Shown here: in pieces, positions 1-5,715 of the stretch
Layout: each line of letters starts with the position of its first letter
How positions within the stretch are numbered: the stretch's first letter is position 1
DNA from: an uncultured Alphaproteobacteria bacterium
GTDB lineage: Bacteria; Pseudomonadota; Alphaproteobacteria; Micropepsales; Micropepsaceae
NCBI GenBank assembly: GCA_937942205.1
Contig: CALDFO010000472.1
Span: forward strand, 1 to 6,471
Direction: 5' to 3'
Length of the DNA: 6,471 nt
Notes under the pieces: model-generated
Seen by the model: only the letters and a program-made list of their open reading frames with translations
Database searches by the model: none
What the model was told of the DNA's origin: nothing
Position numbers and translations under genes: made by a program

Positions 1-752
1 CAGTAATCGCTGTTCCAGTTCCAGTCCTTCCAGCTTTTCTGCCCCGCGGGCGTGTTGGCAGGGATGGCCTGGCTGGGCACGGTGGCGGACTTGTCGCGGC
101 CGCCCAGCCCCAGCGTGGTATTGGTCATGCCCAAAGGCGTGAACACGGTGTCGGCGATAAATTGCGGAAACGCCTTGCCGGACAGCATTTCGGCGATCTG
201 GGCGCAAAACAGGATGCCCATGCTGGAATAGGAATAGCTGGTGCCGGGCTTGAATTTCAGCGGCGCGACCAGCGCTCCGTCGCGATAGGCGGTAAGCGGA
301 GCTTTCTTTTCGCGCAGCAGCTCGTCATCGGCCAGCATGTCGGGCAGGCCGCTGGTATGGGTCAGGCAATGGCGGATGGTGATGGTCTCGCGCCCGTCGC
401 CGGTGAAGCTGGGGAAAAAGCGCGTCACCGTGTCATCCAGCGACAGCTTGCCCGCATCCACCAGGGTCATCACCGCCGCCGCCGTCATCGGCTTGGTGAT
501 GGAGGCCAGAAGGAACACCGGCGCGCCGCCCTGGGCGGCGCCATAGTTGCGGTAGAACTGGTTGGCGCCCTGCTGCACCAGGATGGAGGCGCCCAGCACC
601 CGGCCGTCGCGCGTCCAGTCGTTCATCACGGCGGCGGCCGCTTCCAGTGTCGCCGTATCCCAGGCGGCGGACGACTGCGCGAAGGCGGCTTGCGGAATCT
701 GGCTGGCGATCATGGCGGCCCCCGCCTGTTTCAAAATGTCCCTGCGGTGCAT
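1..752 (-). CDS. Exported serine hydrolase, beta-lactamase/esterase family (C-terminus beyond window)
   Basis: Read from ATG at 752-750, the frame stays open for 250 codons to the left edge, so the C-terminal part is missing. The N-terminus carries a twin-arginine-like signal: RRDILK at residues 3-8, a short hydrophobic stretch, then a probable AFA|Q cleavage after residue 25, so export is likely. The mature part has the penicillin-binding-protein/class C beta-lactamase fold signatures. These are the nucleophile motif S84-I-T-K87, the family block LTHTSGLP at 130-137, and PGTSYSYSS around 169-177, where the second motif reads Y175-S-S, with Ser in place of the usual Asn. Known members are serine esterases, D-aminopeptidases and beta-lactamases; the substrate cannot be told here. 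GGGAG at 762-758 precedes the start by 5 bases. It is transcribed away from the aldarate genes, so a pathway role is not implied. The family call is firm; antibiotic resistance should not be inferred. Confidence 0.9.
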   Translation of the reverse strand, partial: MHRRDILKQAGAAMIASQIPQAAFAQSSAAWDTATLEAAAAVMNDWTRDGRVLGASILVQQGANQFYRNYGAAQGGAPVFLLASITKPMTAAAVMTLVDAGKLSLDDTVTRFFPSFTGDGRETITIRHCLTHTSGLPDMLADDELLREKKAPLTAYRDGALVAPLKFKPGTSYSYSSMGILFCAQIAEMLSGKAFPQFIADTVFTPLGMTNTTLGLGGRDKSATVPSQAIPANTPAGQKSWKDWNWNSDY

Positions 753-757
753 CCCGG

Positions 758-778
758 CTCCCGTCTTTGCCGGACGGG
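758..778 (-). promoter_or_regulatory. 5' leader hairpin abutting the ribosome binding site of the serine hydrolase gene
   Basis: On the minus strand, CCCGTC and GACGGG form a 6-bp GC-rich stem around a 7-base loop (plus-strand 760-778). The last three bases of the 3' arm are the first three of the GGGAG ribosome binding site (758-762). Folding could limit access to the start. A GCTAAAC box at 784-778 (minus) resembles an alphaproteobacterial -10, but I see no convincing -35 at the right distance, and the box would place transcription start inside the stem. Role is uncertain. Confidence 0.3.
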
Positions 779-818
779 TTTAGCACGCCCATCCAAAAAC
801 CGCATCGGTCCATAGCCA

Positions 819-836
819 CTTTGGGTTGGACCCGCC
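819..836 (+). promoter_or_regulatory. Shared CTTTGG element, copy A (upstream of kdgD)
   Basis: The sequence CTTTGGGTTGGACCCGCC matches 16 of 18 positions of the element before the transporter gene (2822-2839) and 14 of 18 of that before garD (5653-5670). It overlaps the predicted -35 of kdgD and ends 60 bases before the start codon. The match extends beyond what a shared -35 would explain, so it may be an operator. The binding protein is unknown; the neighbouring LysR regulator is a candidate, though this copy lacks a T-N11-A box. Confidence 0.45.
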
Positions 837-854
837 GGGTACCCCCGGCTAGGT
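826..854 (+). promoter_or_regulatory. Probable sigma-70-type promoter for kdgD
   Basis: TTGGAC at 826-831 is a good -35. After a 17-base spacer comes CTAGGT at 849-854, preceded by G, giving the GCTA-type -10 common in Caulobacter-like bacteria. Transcription would begin near 861, leaving a leader of about 36 bases before the chosen ATG at 897. The spacer contains the palindrome GGGTACCC (837-844), and GGGT-tgg-ACCC (823-833) overlaps the -35. A bound regulator here would interfere with polymerase. Confidence 0.5.
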
Positions 855-896
855 TCGCCCCGGTCATATCAATCCGTCATGCAGGGAGTTGGAACG

Positions 897-1820
897 ATGA
901 GCAAGATGTCGCCGCAGGAATTGGCGCAAACCCTGGCCAAGGGCCTCCTGTCCTTCCCCGTGACCCATTTCGACAAGGACCAGCAGTTCCAGGAAGCCGC
1001 CTATCGCGAGCATTGCGCCTGGCTGCTGTCCTTCAAGCGCCTGACCGGCCTGTTCCCGGCCGGCGGCACCGGCGAATTCTTTTCGCTGACCCCCGCCGAG
1101 GTGGGCAAGGTGGTGGCCGCCGCGGTGGCCGAAACCAAGGGCCAGACCCCGGTGGTCGCGGGCGCGGGCTATGGCACCGCCATCGCGGTGGACCTGGCCC
1201 GGTCGGCCGAGGCCAATGGCGCCGACGGCATCCTGCTGCTGCCCAATTACCTGATGACGCCCAATCAGGAGGGCCTGATCGCCCATGTCGAGGCGGTGTG
1301 CAAAGCCACCCGGCTGGGCGTGGTGGTCTACAACCGCGACAATGCCGTCCTGAACGAGCACAGCGTGGCCCGCCTGTGCGACCGCAATCCCAACCTGGTC
1401 GGCTTCAAGGACGGCGTGGGCGACGTCGAACTGATGATGCGGATCTATGCCAAGCTGGGCGACCGGCTGACCTATGTCGGCGGCCTGCCCACGGCGGAAA
1501 CCTTCGCCCTGCCCTATCTGGAGATGGGCGTGACCACCTATTCCTCGGCGATCTACAATTTCATGCCGGAATGGGCGCTGGCCTTCTACGACGCGGTGCG
1601 CGCCAAGGATCACGGCAAGGTGATGAAGGGCCTGAAGGAGTTCGTGCTGCCCTATCTGGATATCCGCAACGAGAGCAAGGGCTATGCCGTCTCGATCGTC
1701 AAGGCGGGCCTGGCCGCGGTCGGCCGCGACCCCGGCCCGGTGCGCACGCCCCTGACCGACCTGACCGCCGAGCAGCAGCAGCGCCTGACCACGCTGATCA
1801 AGGCCACCAAGCCGGTTTAA
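897..1820 (+). CDS. kdgD: 5-dehydro-4-deoxyglucarate dehydratase
   Basis: A cytosolic class I aldolase-fold enzyme of the dihydrodipicolinate synthase family (EC 4.2.1.41). It converts 5-dehydro-4-deoxy-D-glucarate to 2-oxoglutarate semialdehyde with loss of water and CO2, the step after both dehydratases in this window. The 307 residues match the usual size of about 300. Visible signatures are [11 protein letters not shown] near the N-terminus, AAGGTGEF-like [11 protein letters not shown] at 55-64, Tyr145 in VVVYNRD, the Schiff-base Lys171 in GFKDG, GGLPTAE at 195-201, and the family-typical PYLDIRN and [11 protein letters not shown] near the C-terminus. I chose ATG 897 because GGGAG at 884-888 lies 8 bases ahead; ATG 879 is in frame but would lie before this site and adds only six residues. 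The LysR gene follows after 29 bases. Function is close to certain from extended similarity to characterised Pseudomonas-type enzymes as I recall them. Confidence 0.95.
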   Translation: MSKMSPQELAQTLAKGLLSFPVTHFDKDQQFQEAAYREHCAWLLSFKRLTGLFPAGGTGEFFSLTPAEVGKVVAAAVAETKGQTPVVAGAGYGTAIAVDLARSAEANGADGILLLPNYLMTPNQEGLIAHVEAVCKATRLGVVVYNRDNAVLNEHSVARLCDRNPNLVGFKDGVGDVELMMRIYAKLGDRLTYVGGLPTAETFALPYLEMGVTTYSSAIYNFMPEWALAFYDAVRAKDHGKVMKGLKEFVLPYLDIRNESKGYAVSIVKAGLAAVGRDPGPVRTPLTDLTAEQQQRLTTLIKATKPV

Positions 1821-1829
1821 GCGGCGCGG

Positions 1830-1847
1830 CTTTGGGTTAAGCTGGTC
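1830..1847 (+). promoter_or_regulatory. Shared CTTTGG element, weak copy B (leader of the LysR gene)
   Basis: CTTTGGGTT at 1830-1838 is identical to the first nine bases of copy A, but the right half diverges (12 of 18 overall). It ends two bases before the LysR start codon, where a bound protein could repress its own gene. I see no clear Shine-Dalgarno sequence in this 29-base gap, so the element occupies the translation initiation region. The short exact match could be chance. Confidence 0.25.
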
Positions 1848-1849
1848 CC

Positions 1850-2794
1850 ATGACAGGACCATCTTTCGGATCGCAGTTCGAGCTTCACCAGTTGCGCTGT
1901 TTCGTGGCGGCGGCCGAAGAACTCCACTTCGGCCGCGCCGCGGCGCGCATGAACATGACCCAGCCGCCGCTGTCGCGGCAGATCCAGCTTCTGGAGCATG
2001 TGCTGGGCGTGAAGCTGCTGGACCGCACCAGCCGGACCGTCAAGCTGACCCCGGCGGGCCGGGTGTTTCTTCTGGAAGCGCGCCGCATCCTGCGCCTGAC
2101 CGAGAGCGCCGCCCTGGCCACCCGCCGCATCGCCACCGGCGAGGCCGGGACCATCACCCTGGGCTTCACCGCCGCCAGCGGCTACAGCTTCCTGCCGCGC
2201 CTGCTGCTGCAACGCGCCTCGGCCGCCCCCAATATCCATGTCGCGCTGAAGGAAATGGTCAGCGCCGAGCAGATCGAAAGCCTGCTGACCGGCCGCATCG
2301 ATGTGGGCCTGCTGCGCCCGCCCATCGCCCGCAGCGAGTTCACCACCTTGAAGGTGGCGAGCGAGGGCCTGGTGGCGGCCCTGCCGGTGGGCGACGGCCG
2401 GCTGGCCCAGGCGTCGCTGTCGCTGGCCGATTTCGACGACGCCCCCCTGGTGATGTACGCCCCGGAAGGGGCGCGCTATTTCCACGACATGCTGGACGGG
2501 CTGTTCAAGGCGGCGCGCGTGACGCCGCGCGTGGTGCAGTCCCTCAGCCAGATCCACTCCATGCTGGCGCTGGTGCGGGCCGGGATCGGCGCGGCGGTGG
2601 TGCCGGAGGCGGCCATGTCGCTGCATTTCGATGATGTGCATTTCCGCCCGGTGGTCACCGACCCGCCGCATCCGGTGGAACTGTATGCCGCCTGGCGCGC
2701 CGACAACGACAATCCGGCGCTGGGGGCCTTTCTGGGCCTGCTGCACCCCGAAGGCGGCGACGCGGCCGCGGCATCCGACGAGATGCCGGATTAA
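1850..2794 (+). CDS. LysR-family transcriptional regulator, probable regulator of aldarate genes
   Basis: A 314-residue DNA-binding regulator of normal LysR length. The winged helix-turn-helix spans about residues 11-70, from LHQLRCFVAAAEELHFGRAA through MTQPPLSRQIQLLE (recognition helix region) to LLDRTSRTVKLTPAG. A linker helix follows, then a periplasmic-binding-protein-like effector domain from about 100 to 295 with LVRAGIGAAVVPEA at 241-254. The HTH resembles the BenM/CatM branch. The C-terminal tail is rich in Ala, Asp and Glu and probably disordered. It sits between kdgD and the transporter-gudD operon, all on one strand, so it plausibly senses glucarate, galactarate or an intermediate; this is inference. 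It may be co-transcribed with kdgD. ATG 1850 is the only ATG that keeps the whole HTH, yet it has no good ribosome binding site. E. coli controls these genes with CdaR, an unrelated family. Confidence 0.93.
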   Translation: MTGPSFGSQFELHQLRCFVAAAEELHFGRAAARMNMTQPPLSRQIQLLEHVLGVKLLDRTSRTVKLTPAGRVFLLEARRILRLTESAALATRRIATGEAGTITLGFTAASGYSFLPRLLLQRASAAPNIHVALKEMVSAEQIESLLTGRIDVGLLRPPIARSEFTTLKVASEGLVAALPVGDGRLAQASLSLADFDDAPLVMYAPEGARYFHDMLDGLFKAARVTPRVVQSLSQIHSMLALVRAGIGAAVVPEAAMSLHFDDVHFRPVVTDPPHPVELYAAWRADNDNPALGAFLGLLHPEGGDAAAASDEMPD

Positions 2795-2821
2795 TGCGTT
2801 TGGGGCATTGATCGCTTGAAC

Positions 2822-2839
2822 CTTTGGCTTGGACGCGCC
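2822..2839 (+). promoter_or_regulatory. Shared CTTTGG element, copy C (upstream of transporter operon)
   Basis: CTTTGGCTTGGACGCGCC matches copy A at 16 of 18 positions and copy D at 13 of 18. As in copy A, it covers the predicted -35 TTGGAC, ending 78 bases before the start codon. Its right half merges with the palindrome at 2834-2851. The same placement at two promoters argues for a shared operator or a specialised promoter class. Confidence 0.45.
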
Positions 2840-2841
2840 AA
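2829..2841 (+). promoter_or_regulatory. Candidate LysR-type binding box (T-N11-A dyad)
   Basis: TTGG-ACGCG-CCAA is an interrupted inverted repeat that fits the T-N11-A form of LysR operators exactly (T2829, A2841). It extends by one base pair to CTTGG/CCAAG. It sits 34 bases after the LysR stop codon, directly ahead of the transporter gene, which is where a LysR protein would be expected to act. The other three shared elements do not contain this box, so the assignment is tentative. Confidence 0.4.
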
Positions 2842-2851
2842 GCTTGGCGCG
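2834..2851. repeat. Perfect 18-bp palindrome between LysR gene and transporter
   Basis: CGCGCCAAGCTTGGCGCG reads the same on both strands, centred between 2842 and 2843, and imperfect symmetry continues out to about 2826-2859. It falls in the spacer between the predicted -35 and -10. No T-run follows and there is no loop, so an intrinsic terminator is unlikely; a dimeric protein binding site is more plausible. Confidence 0.6.
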
Positions 2852-2917
2852 CCTAACCTTCCAGGCCAATAACACCGCGTCCGTGAGTCCACACGCGGCC
2901 ATCCAGGGGCAGCGATC

Positions 2918-4243
2918 ATGACCAGCGTCACCGACGACAGCCGCAACAGCCATGTCCGCTTCTGGATCATCGCGGTCCTGTTCATCGTCTCCTCGGTCAA
3001 TTACGCCGAGCGCGCCACCCTGTCCTACACCGCCTCGCACATGGCGGAGGAATTCTCGATTTCCACCGTGCAACTGGGCTGGATGTTCTCGGCCTTCGCC
3101 TGGTCCTATGCCGCGGCGCAGATTCCGGGCGGCGCGCTCCTGGACCGTTTCGGCTCGCGCGCCGTCTATCTGTGGGCGATCGCCCTGTGGTCCATCTTCA
3201 CCTTCCTGCAGTCCTTCGCCGCCGCGCTGGCCTTCGAGCTGGTGTGGATCAGCATCGTGATGCTGCGGGTGATGGTGGGCTTCTCCGAAGCCCCGTCCTT
3301 CCCCGCCAATGCCCGCATCGTGGCCAACTGGTTTCCCAATTCCGAGCGCGGCACCGCCAGCGCGATCTTCAACTCCTCGCAATATTTCTCGCTGGTCGCC
3401 TTCGCGCCGCTGATGGGCTGGCTGACCGACGTCTATGGCTGGCAGCATGTCTATATGGTGATGGGCGCCATCGGCCTGGTCAGCTGGGCGCTGTTCTGGG
3501 TGGTGGTGCATTCGCCCGCACGCCACAAATCGGTGAGCAAGCGCGAACTGGCCTATATCGAGGAAGGCGGCGCGCTGGTGAACCTGGACAAGCCCGCCAG
3601 CGGTCCCCAGAAAATCCGCTGGGACGCCGCCGGGCAGCTTCTGGCGAACCGGATGCTGCTGGGCATCTATCTGGCGCAATATTGCATCACCGCCATGACC
3701 TATTTCTTCGCCACCTGGTTCCCGGTCTATCTGGTCAAGGCGCGCGGCCTGTCGCTCACCGCAGCCGGCTTCGCCGCCGCCGCGCCCGCGCTGGCGGGCT
3801 GGGTGGGCGGCATCCTGGGCGGCGTGCTGTCGGACGCGCTGCTGAGAAAGGGTCTGCCGCTGTCCAAGGCGCGCAAGATTCCCATCCTGCTGGGCCTGGT
3901 GGTGAGCTGCGCCATCCTGGCGTGCAACTTCACGGATTCGCGCGTGCTGGTGCTGGTGTTCATGGCCGTGGCCTTCTTCGGCAAGGGCATCGCCTCGCTG
4001 GGCTGGGCGGTGATGAGCGACGCCGCGCCGCGCGACGCCACCGGCCTGTCGGGCAGCATCTTCAACCTGTTCGGCAACGCCGCCGGCATCTTCACGCCGC
4101 TGGGCATCGCCTACATCCTGGCCACCACCAACAACAACTGGGAACTGGCGCTGGTCTTCGTCTTCGCCCATTCGGTCATCGCCATGGTGAGTTATGCCTT
4201 CATCACCGGCGAGATCAAGCGCGTGGTCCTGCGCACAGCCTGA
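2918..4243 (+). CDS. gudP: D-glucarate/galactarate transporter, MFS anion:cation symporter family
   Basis: A 441-residue inner-membrane permease, close in length to E. coli GudP and GarP (about 445-450). It should import glucarate and/or galactarate with protons. Signatures include [10 protein letters not shown] at 27-36 at the end of the first membrane helix, the MFS loop 2-3 motif [11 protein letters not shown] at 71-81, and [15 protein letters not shown] at 121-135, which is the hallmark of the aldarate/phthalate permease group. [16 protein letters not shown] follows at 144-159, and [11 protein letters not shown] at 353-363 lies in the second half. About twelve hydrophobic helices are visible, with a hydrophilic central loop near 200-240. 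AGGGG at 2905-2909 lies 8 bases before the ATG. The gudD start follows 17 bases after the stop, so the two are an operon. Whether it prefers glucarate or galactarate cannot be told; the gudP name rests on its partner. Confidence 0.93.
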   Translation: MTSVTDDSRNSHVRFWIIAVLFIVSSVNYAERATLSYTASHMAEEFSISTVQLGWMFSAFAWSYAAAQIPGGALLDRFGSRAVYLWAIALWSIFTFLQSFAAALAFELVWISIVMLRVMVGFSEAPSFPANARIVANWFPNSERGTASAIFNSSQYFSLVAFAPLMGWLTDVYGWQHVYMVMGAIGLVSWALFWVVVHSPARHKSVSKRELAYIEEGGALVNLDKPASGPQKIRWDAAGQLLANRMLLGIYLAQYCITAMTYFFATWFPVYLVKARGLSLTAAGFAAAAPALAGWVGGILGGVLSDALLRKGLPLSKARKIPILLGLVVSCAILACNFTDSRVLVLVFMAVAFFGKGIASLGWAVMSDAAPRDATGLSGSIFNLFGNAAGIFTPLGIAYILATTNNNWELALVFVFAHSVIAMVSYAFITGEIKRVVLRTA

Positions 4244-4260
4244 GAACCGGAAGCATCACC

Positions 4261-5610
4261 ATGTCAGACAAAGCCGCCGAACGGATCACGGGCGCGCCCC
4301 GTATCGTCGCAATGAAGGTCGTACCCGTCGCCGGGCAGGACAGCATGTTGCTGAACCTGTCGGGGGCGCATGGCCCGATCTTCACCCGCAACATCGTCAT
4401 CCTGACCGACAGCGCCGGCAATACCGGCGTCGGCGAGGTGCCGGGCGGCGAGAAGATCCGCCAGACGCTGGAGGACGCGCGCGACATCGTGATGGGGGCC
4501 GGGATCGGCGACTGGAACCGCGTGTTGCTTGAGGTGGGCCGCCGCTTCGCCGACCGCGATGCGGGCGGACGGGGCCTTCAGACCTTCGACCTGCGGACCA
4601 CCGTGCATGTGCAGGCGGCGCTGGAATGCGCCCTGCTGGACCTGCTGGGCCAGCATCTGGAAGTGCCGGTGGCCGCCCTTTTGGGCGAAGGCCAACAGCG
4701 CGACGCAGTGGAGATGCTGGGCTATCTGTTCTTCATCGGCGACCGCACCAAGACCAGCCTGCCCTATCGCCACGGCCAGACCGGAAACAAATGGTTTGAA
4801 GTCCGCGACGAGGTGGCGCTGACGCCGGACGCCATCGTCCGCACCGCCGAGGCGGCCTATGAACGCTATGGCTTCAACGACTTCAAGCTGAAGGGCGGCG
4901 TTCTGGCGGGCGCCGAAGAGATCAAGTCCATCGAGGCGCTGGCCAAACGCTTTCCCAAGGCGCGCATCACGCTCGATCCCAACGGCGCCTGGTCGCTGGA
5001 GGAAGCGGTGGCGCTGTGCAAGGGGCGCGGCGACGTCCTGGCCTATGCCGAAGACCCCTGCGGCGCGGAGGCCGGTTTTTCCGGCCGCGAGATCATGGCG
5101 GAGTTCCGCCGCCGCACCGGCCTGCCCACCGCCACCAACATGATCGCCACCGACTGGCGCCAGATGGTGCATTCGGTGGACCTGGGCAGCGTGGACATTC
5201 CGCTGGCCGACCCGCATTTCTGGACCATGCGCGGCTCGGTCCGGGTGGCGCAGATGTGCGCCGACCGCGACCTGCGCTGGGGCAGCCATTCCAACAACCA
5301 TTTCGACATCTCGCTGGCCATGTTCACCCATGTCGCCGCCGCCGCGCCCGGCAACATTACCGCCATCGACACCCACTGGATCTGGCAGGACGGCCAGCGC
5401 CTGACCCGGGAGCCGTTCCGGATCAAGGGCGGCCTGGTCGCGGTGCCCAGCTGCGGCGGGCTGGGCGTGGAGATCGACATGGCGGAAGTGGAAAAAGCCC
5501 ATGCTCTCTACAAGACGCTGGGCGATGGGGCGCGCGACGATGCCGCCGCCATGCAGTTCCTGATCCCTGGCTGGCGTTTCGATCCCAAGAAACCCTGCCT
5601 GGTGCGCTGA
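4261..5610 (+). CDS. gudD: Glucarate dehydratase
   Basis: A 449-residue enolase-superfamily enzyme (EC 4.2.1.40) that dehydrates D-glucarate, and usually L-idarate, to 5-dehydro-4-deoxy-D-glucarate in the cytosol. All catalytic residues known from E. coli GudD are present at a constant offset of four. They are the K209-L-K211 base motif, magnesium ligands Asp239, Glu264 and Asn293, the Asp317-His343 dyad, Asn345, and His372 in DTHWIW. Further family blocks are [19 protein letters not shown] at 96-114, [17 protein letters not shown] and the C-terminal PCLVR. Intact catalysis argues against the inactive-looking GudX paralogue. The ATG is preceded by GGAAG at 4249-4253, seven bases away, in the 17-base gap after the transporter gene. 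The frame is open far upstream inside the transporter gene, but the homology begins just after this ATG. Confidence 0.97.
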   Translation: MSDKAAERITGAPRIVAMKVVPVAGQDSMLLNLSGAHGPIFTRNIVILTDSAGNTGVGEVPGGEKIRQTLEDARDIVMGAGIGDWNRVLLEVGRRFADRDAGGRGLQTFDLRTTVHVQAALECALLDLLGQHLEVPVAALLGEGQQRDAVEMLGYLFFIGDRTKTSLPYRHGQTGNKWFEVRDEVALTPDAIVRTAEAAYERYGFNDFKLKGGVLAGAEEIKSIEALAKRFPKARITLDPNGAWSLEEAVALCKGRGDVLAYAEDPCGAEAGFSGREIMAEFRRRTGLPTATNMIATDWRQMVHSVDLGSVDIPLADPHFWTMRGSVRVAQMCADRDLRWGSHSNNHFDISLAMFTHVAAAAPGNITAIDTHWIWQDGQRLTREPFRIKGGLVAVPSCGGLGVEIDMAEVEKAHALYKTLGDGARDDAAAMQFLIPGWRFDPKKPCLVR

Positions 5611-5614
5611 ACCG

Positions 5615-5627
5615 CGCGCCAAGATTG
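5615..5627 (+). promoter_or_regulatory. Second copy of the CGCGCCAAGnTTG half-palindrome
   Basis: CGCGCCAAGATTG, four bases after the gudD stop, matches 12 of 13 bases of the left and central part of the palindrome before the transporter gene (2834-2846). It lacks the right arm, so it is only a half-site. It lies about 90-100 bases ahead of the garD start and could be a distal operator, or chance in GC-rich DNA. Confidence 0.25.
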
Positions 5628-5652
5628 CGTCCGGCGCATGGGACGATGCCGT

Positions 5653-5670
5653 CTTTGGTTTGATTCCGCC
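5653..5670 (+). promoter_or_regulatory. Shared CTTTGG element, copy D (upstream of garD)
   Basis: CTTTGGTTTGATTCCGCC agrees with copy A at 14 of 18 positions. No suitable -10 follows it at normal spacing. Relative to the probable transcription start at 5716 it lies at about -63 to -46, a place typical of activator binding. This suggests the element is more than a -35 sequence. Confidence 0.35.
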
Positions 5671-5702
5671 CCCTTGGGGTCTGCCGGGACGCGGCCGCCA
5701 TG

Positions 5703-5709
5703 CTATAAA
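5703..5709 (+). promoter_or_regulatory. -10 box of garD, probably giving a leaderless mRNA
   Basis: CTATAAA, preceded by G, is a strong -10, and its TATAAA ends seven bases before the A of the garD ATG, so transcription would start at or next to the initiation codon. No Shine-Dalgarno sequence precedes that ATG (AAAAGCGGC), which fits leaderless translation. No good -35 is seen 16-18 bases upstream (CTGCCG), which fits dependence on an activator. Confidence 0.45.
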
Positions 5710-5715
5710 AGCGGC

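Larger units (their letters stand above)
2829..2858 (+). promoter_or_regulatory. Probable promoter for the transporter-gudD operon
   Basis: TTGGAC at 2829-2834 and CTAACC at 2853-2858 are separated by 18 bases, with C before the CTA. The arrangement mirrors the kdgD promoter (same -35, CTA-containing -10). Transcription would start near 2865, giving a leader of about 53 bases. The palindrome fills the spacer, so binding there would be expected to block or remodel initiation. Confidence 0.4.

Noticed and set aside
1..752. Antibiotic-resistance beta-lactamase
   Set aside because: The motifs are those of the broad serine hydrolase family; nothing visible points to beta-lactam hydrolysis, and the C-terminal motif is outside the window.
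433..867. 144-codon minus-strand frame upstream of and inside the serine hydrolase gene
   Set aside because: It is a shifted reading of the hydrolase; the correct frame from 752 gives the SxxK and LTHTSGLP motifs.
647..1840. 397-codon plus-strand frame overlapping kdgD
   Set aside because: Arg/Gly/Pro-rich shadow of kdgD in another frame, with no family features.
2793..2809. AATGC/GCATT stem at the LysR stop codon as an intrinsic terminator
   Set aside because: Only five weak base pairs around a 7-base loop and no following T-run.
1817..4171. 784-codon open frame on the minus strand across the LysR and transporter genes
   Set aside because: Its translation is low-complexity, rich in Gly, Arg, His and Gln with no domain, and mirrors well-recognised genes on the plus strand. 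Long antisense frames are expected in GC-rich DNA.
3172..5610. 812-codon frame suggesting a fusion of an upstream domain to glucarate dehydratase
   Set aside because: The first 363 residues are an out-of-frame reading of the transporter gene. GudD homology begins just after ATG 4261, which has its own ribosome binding site.
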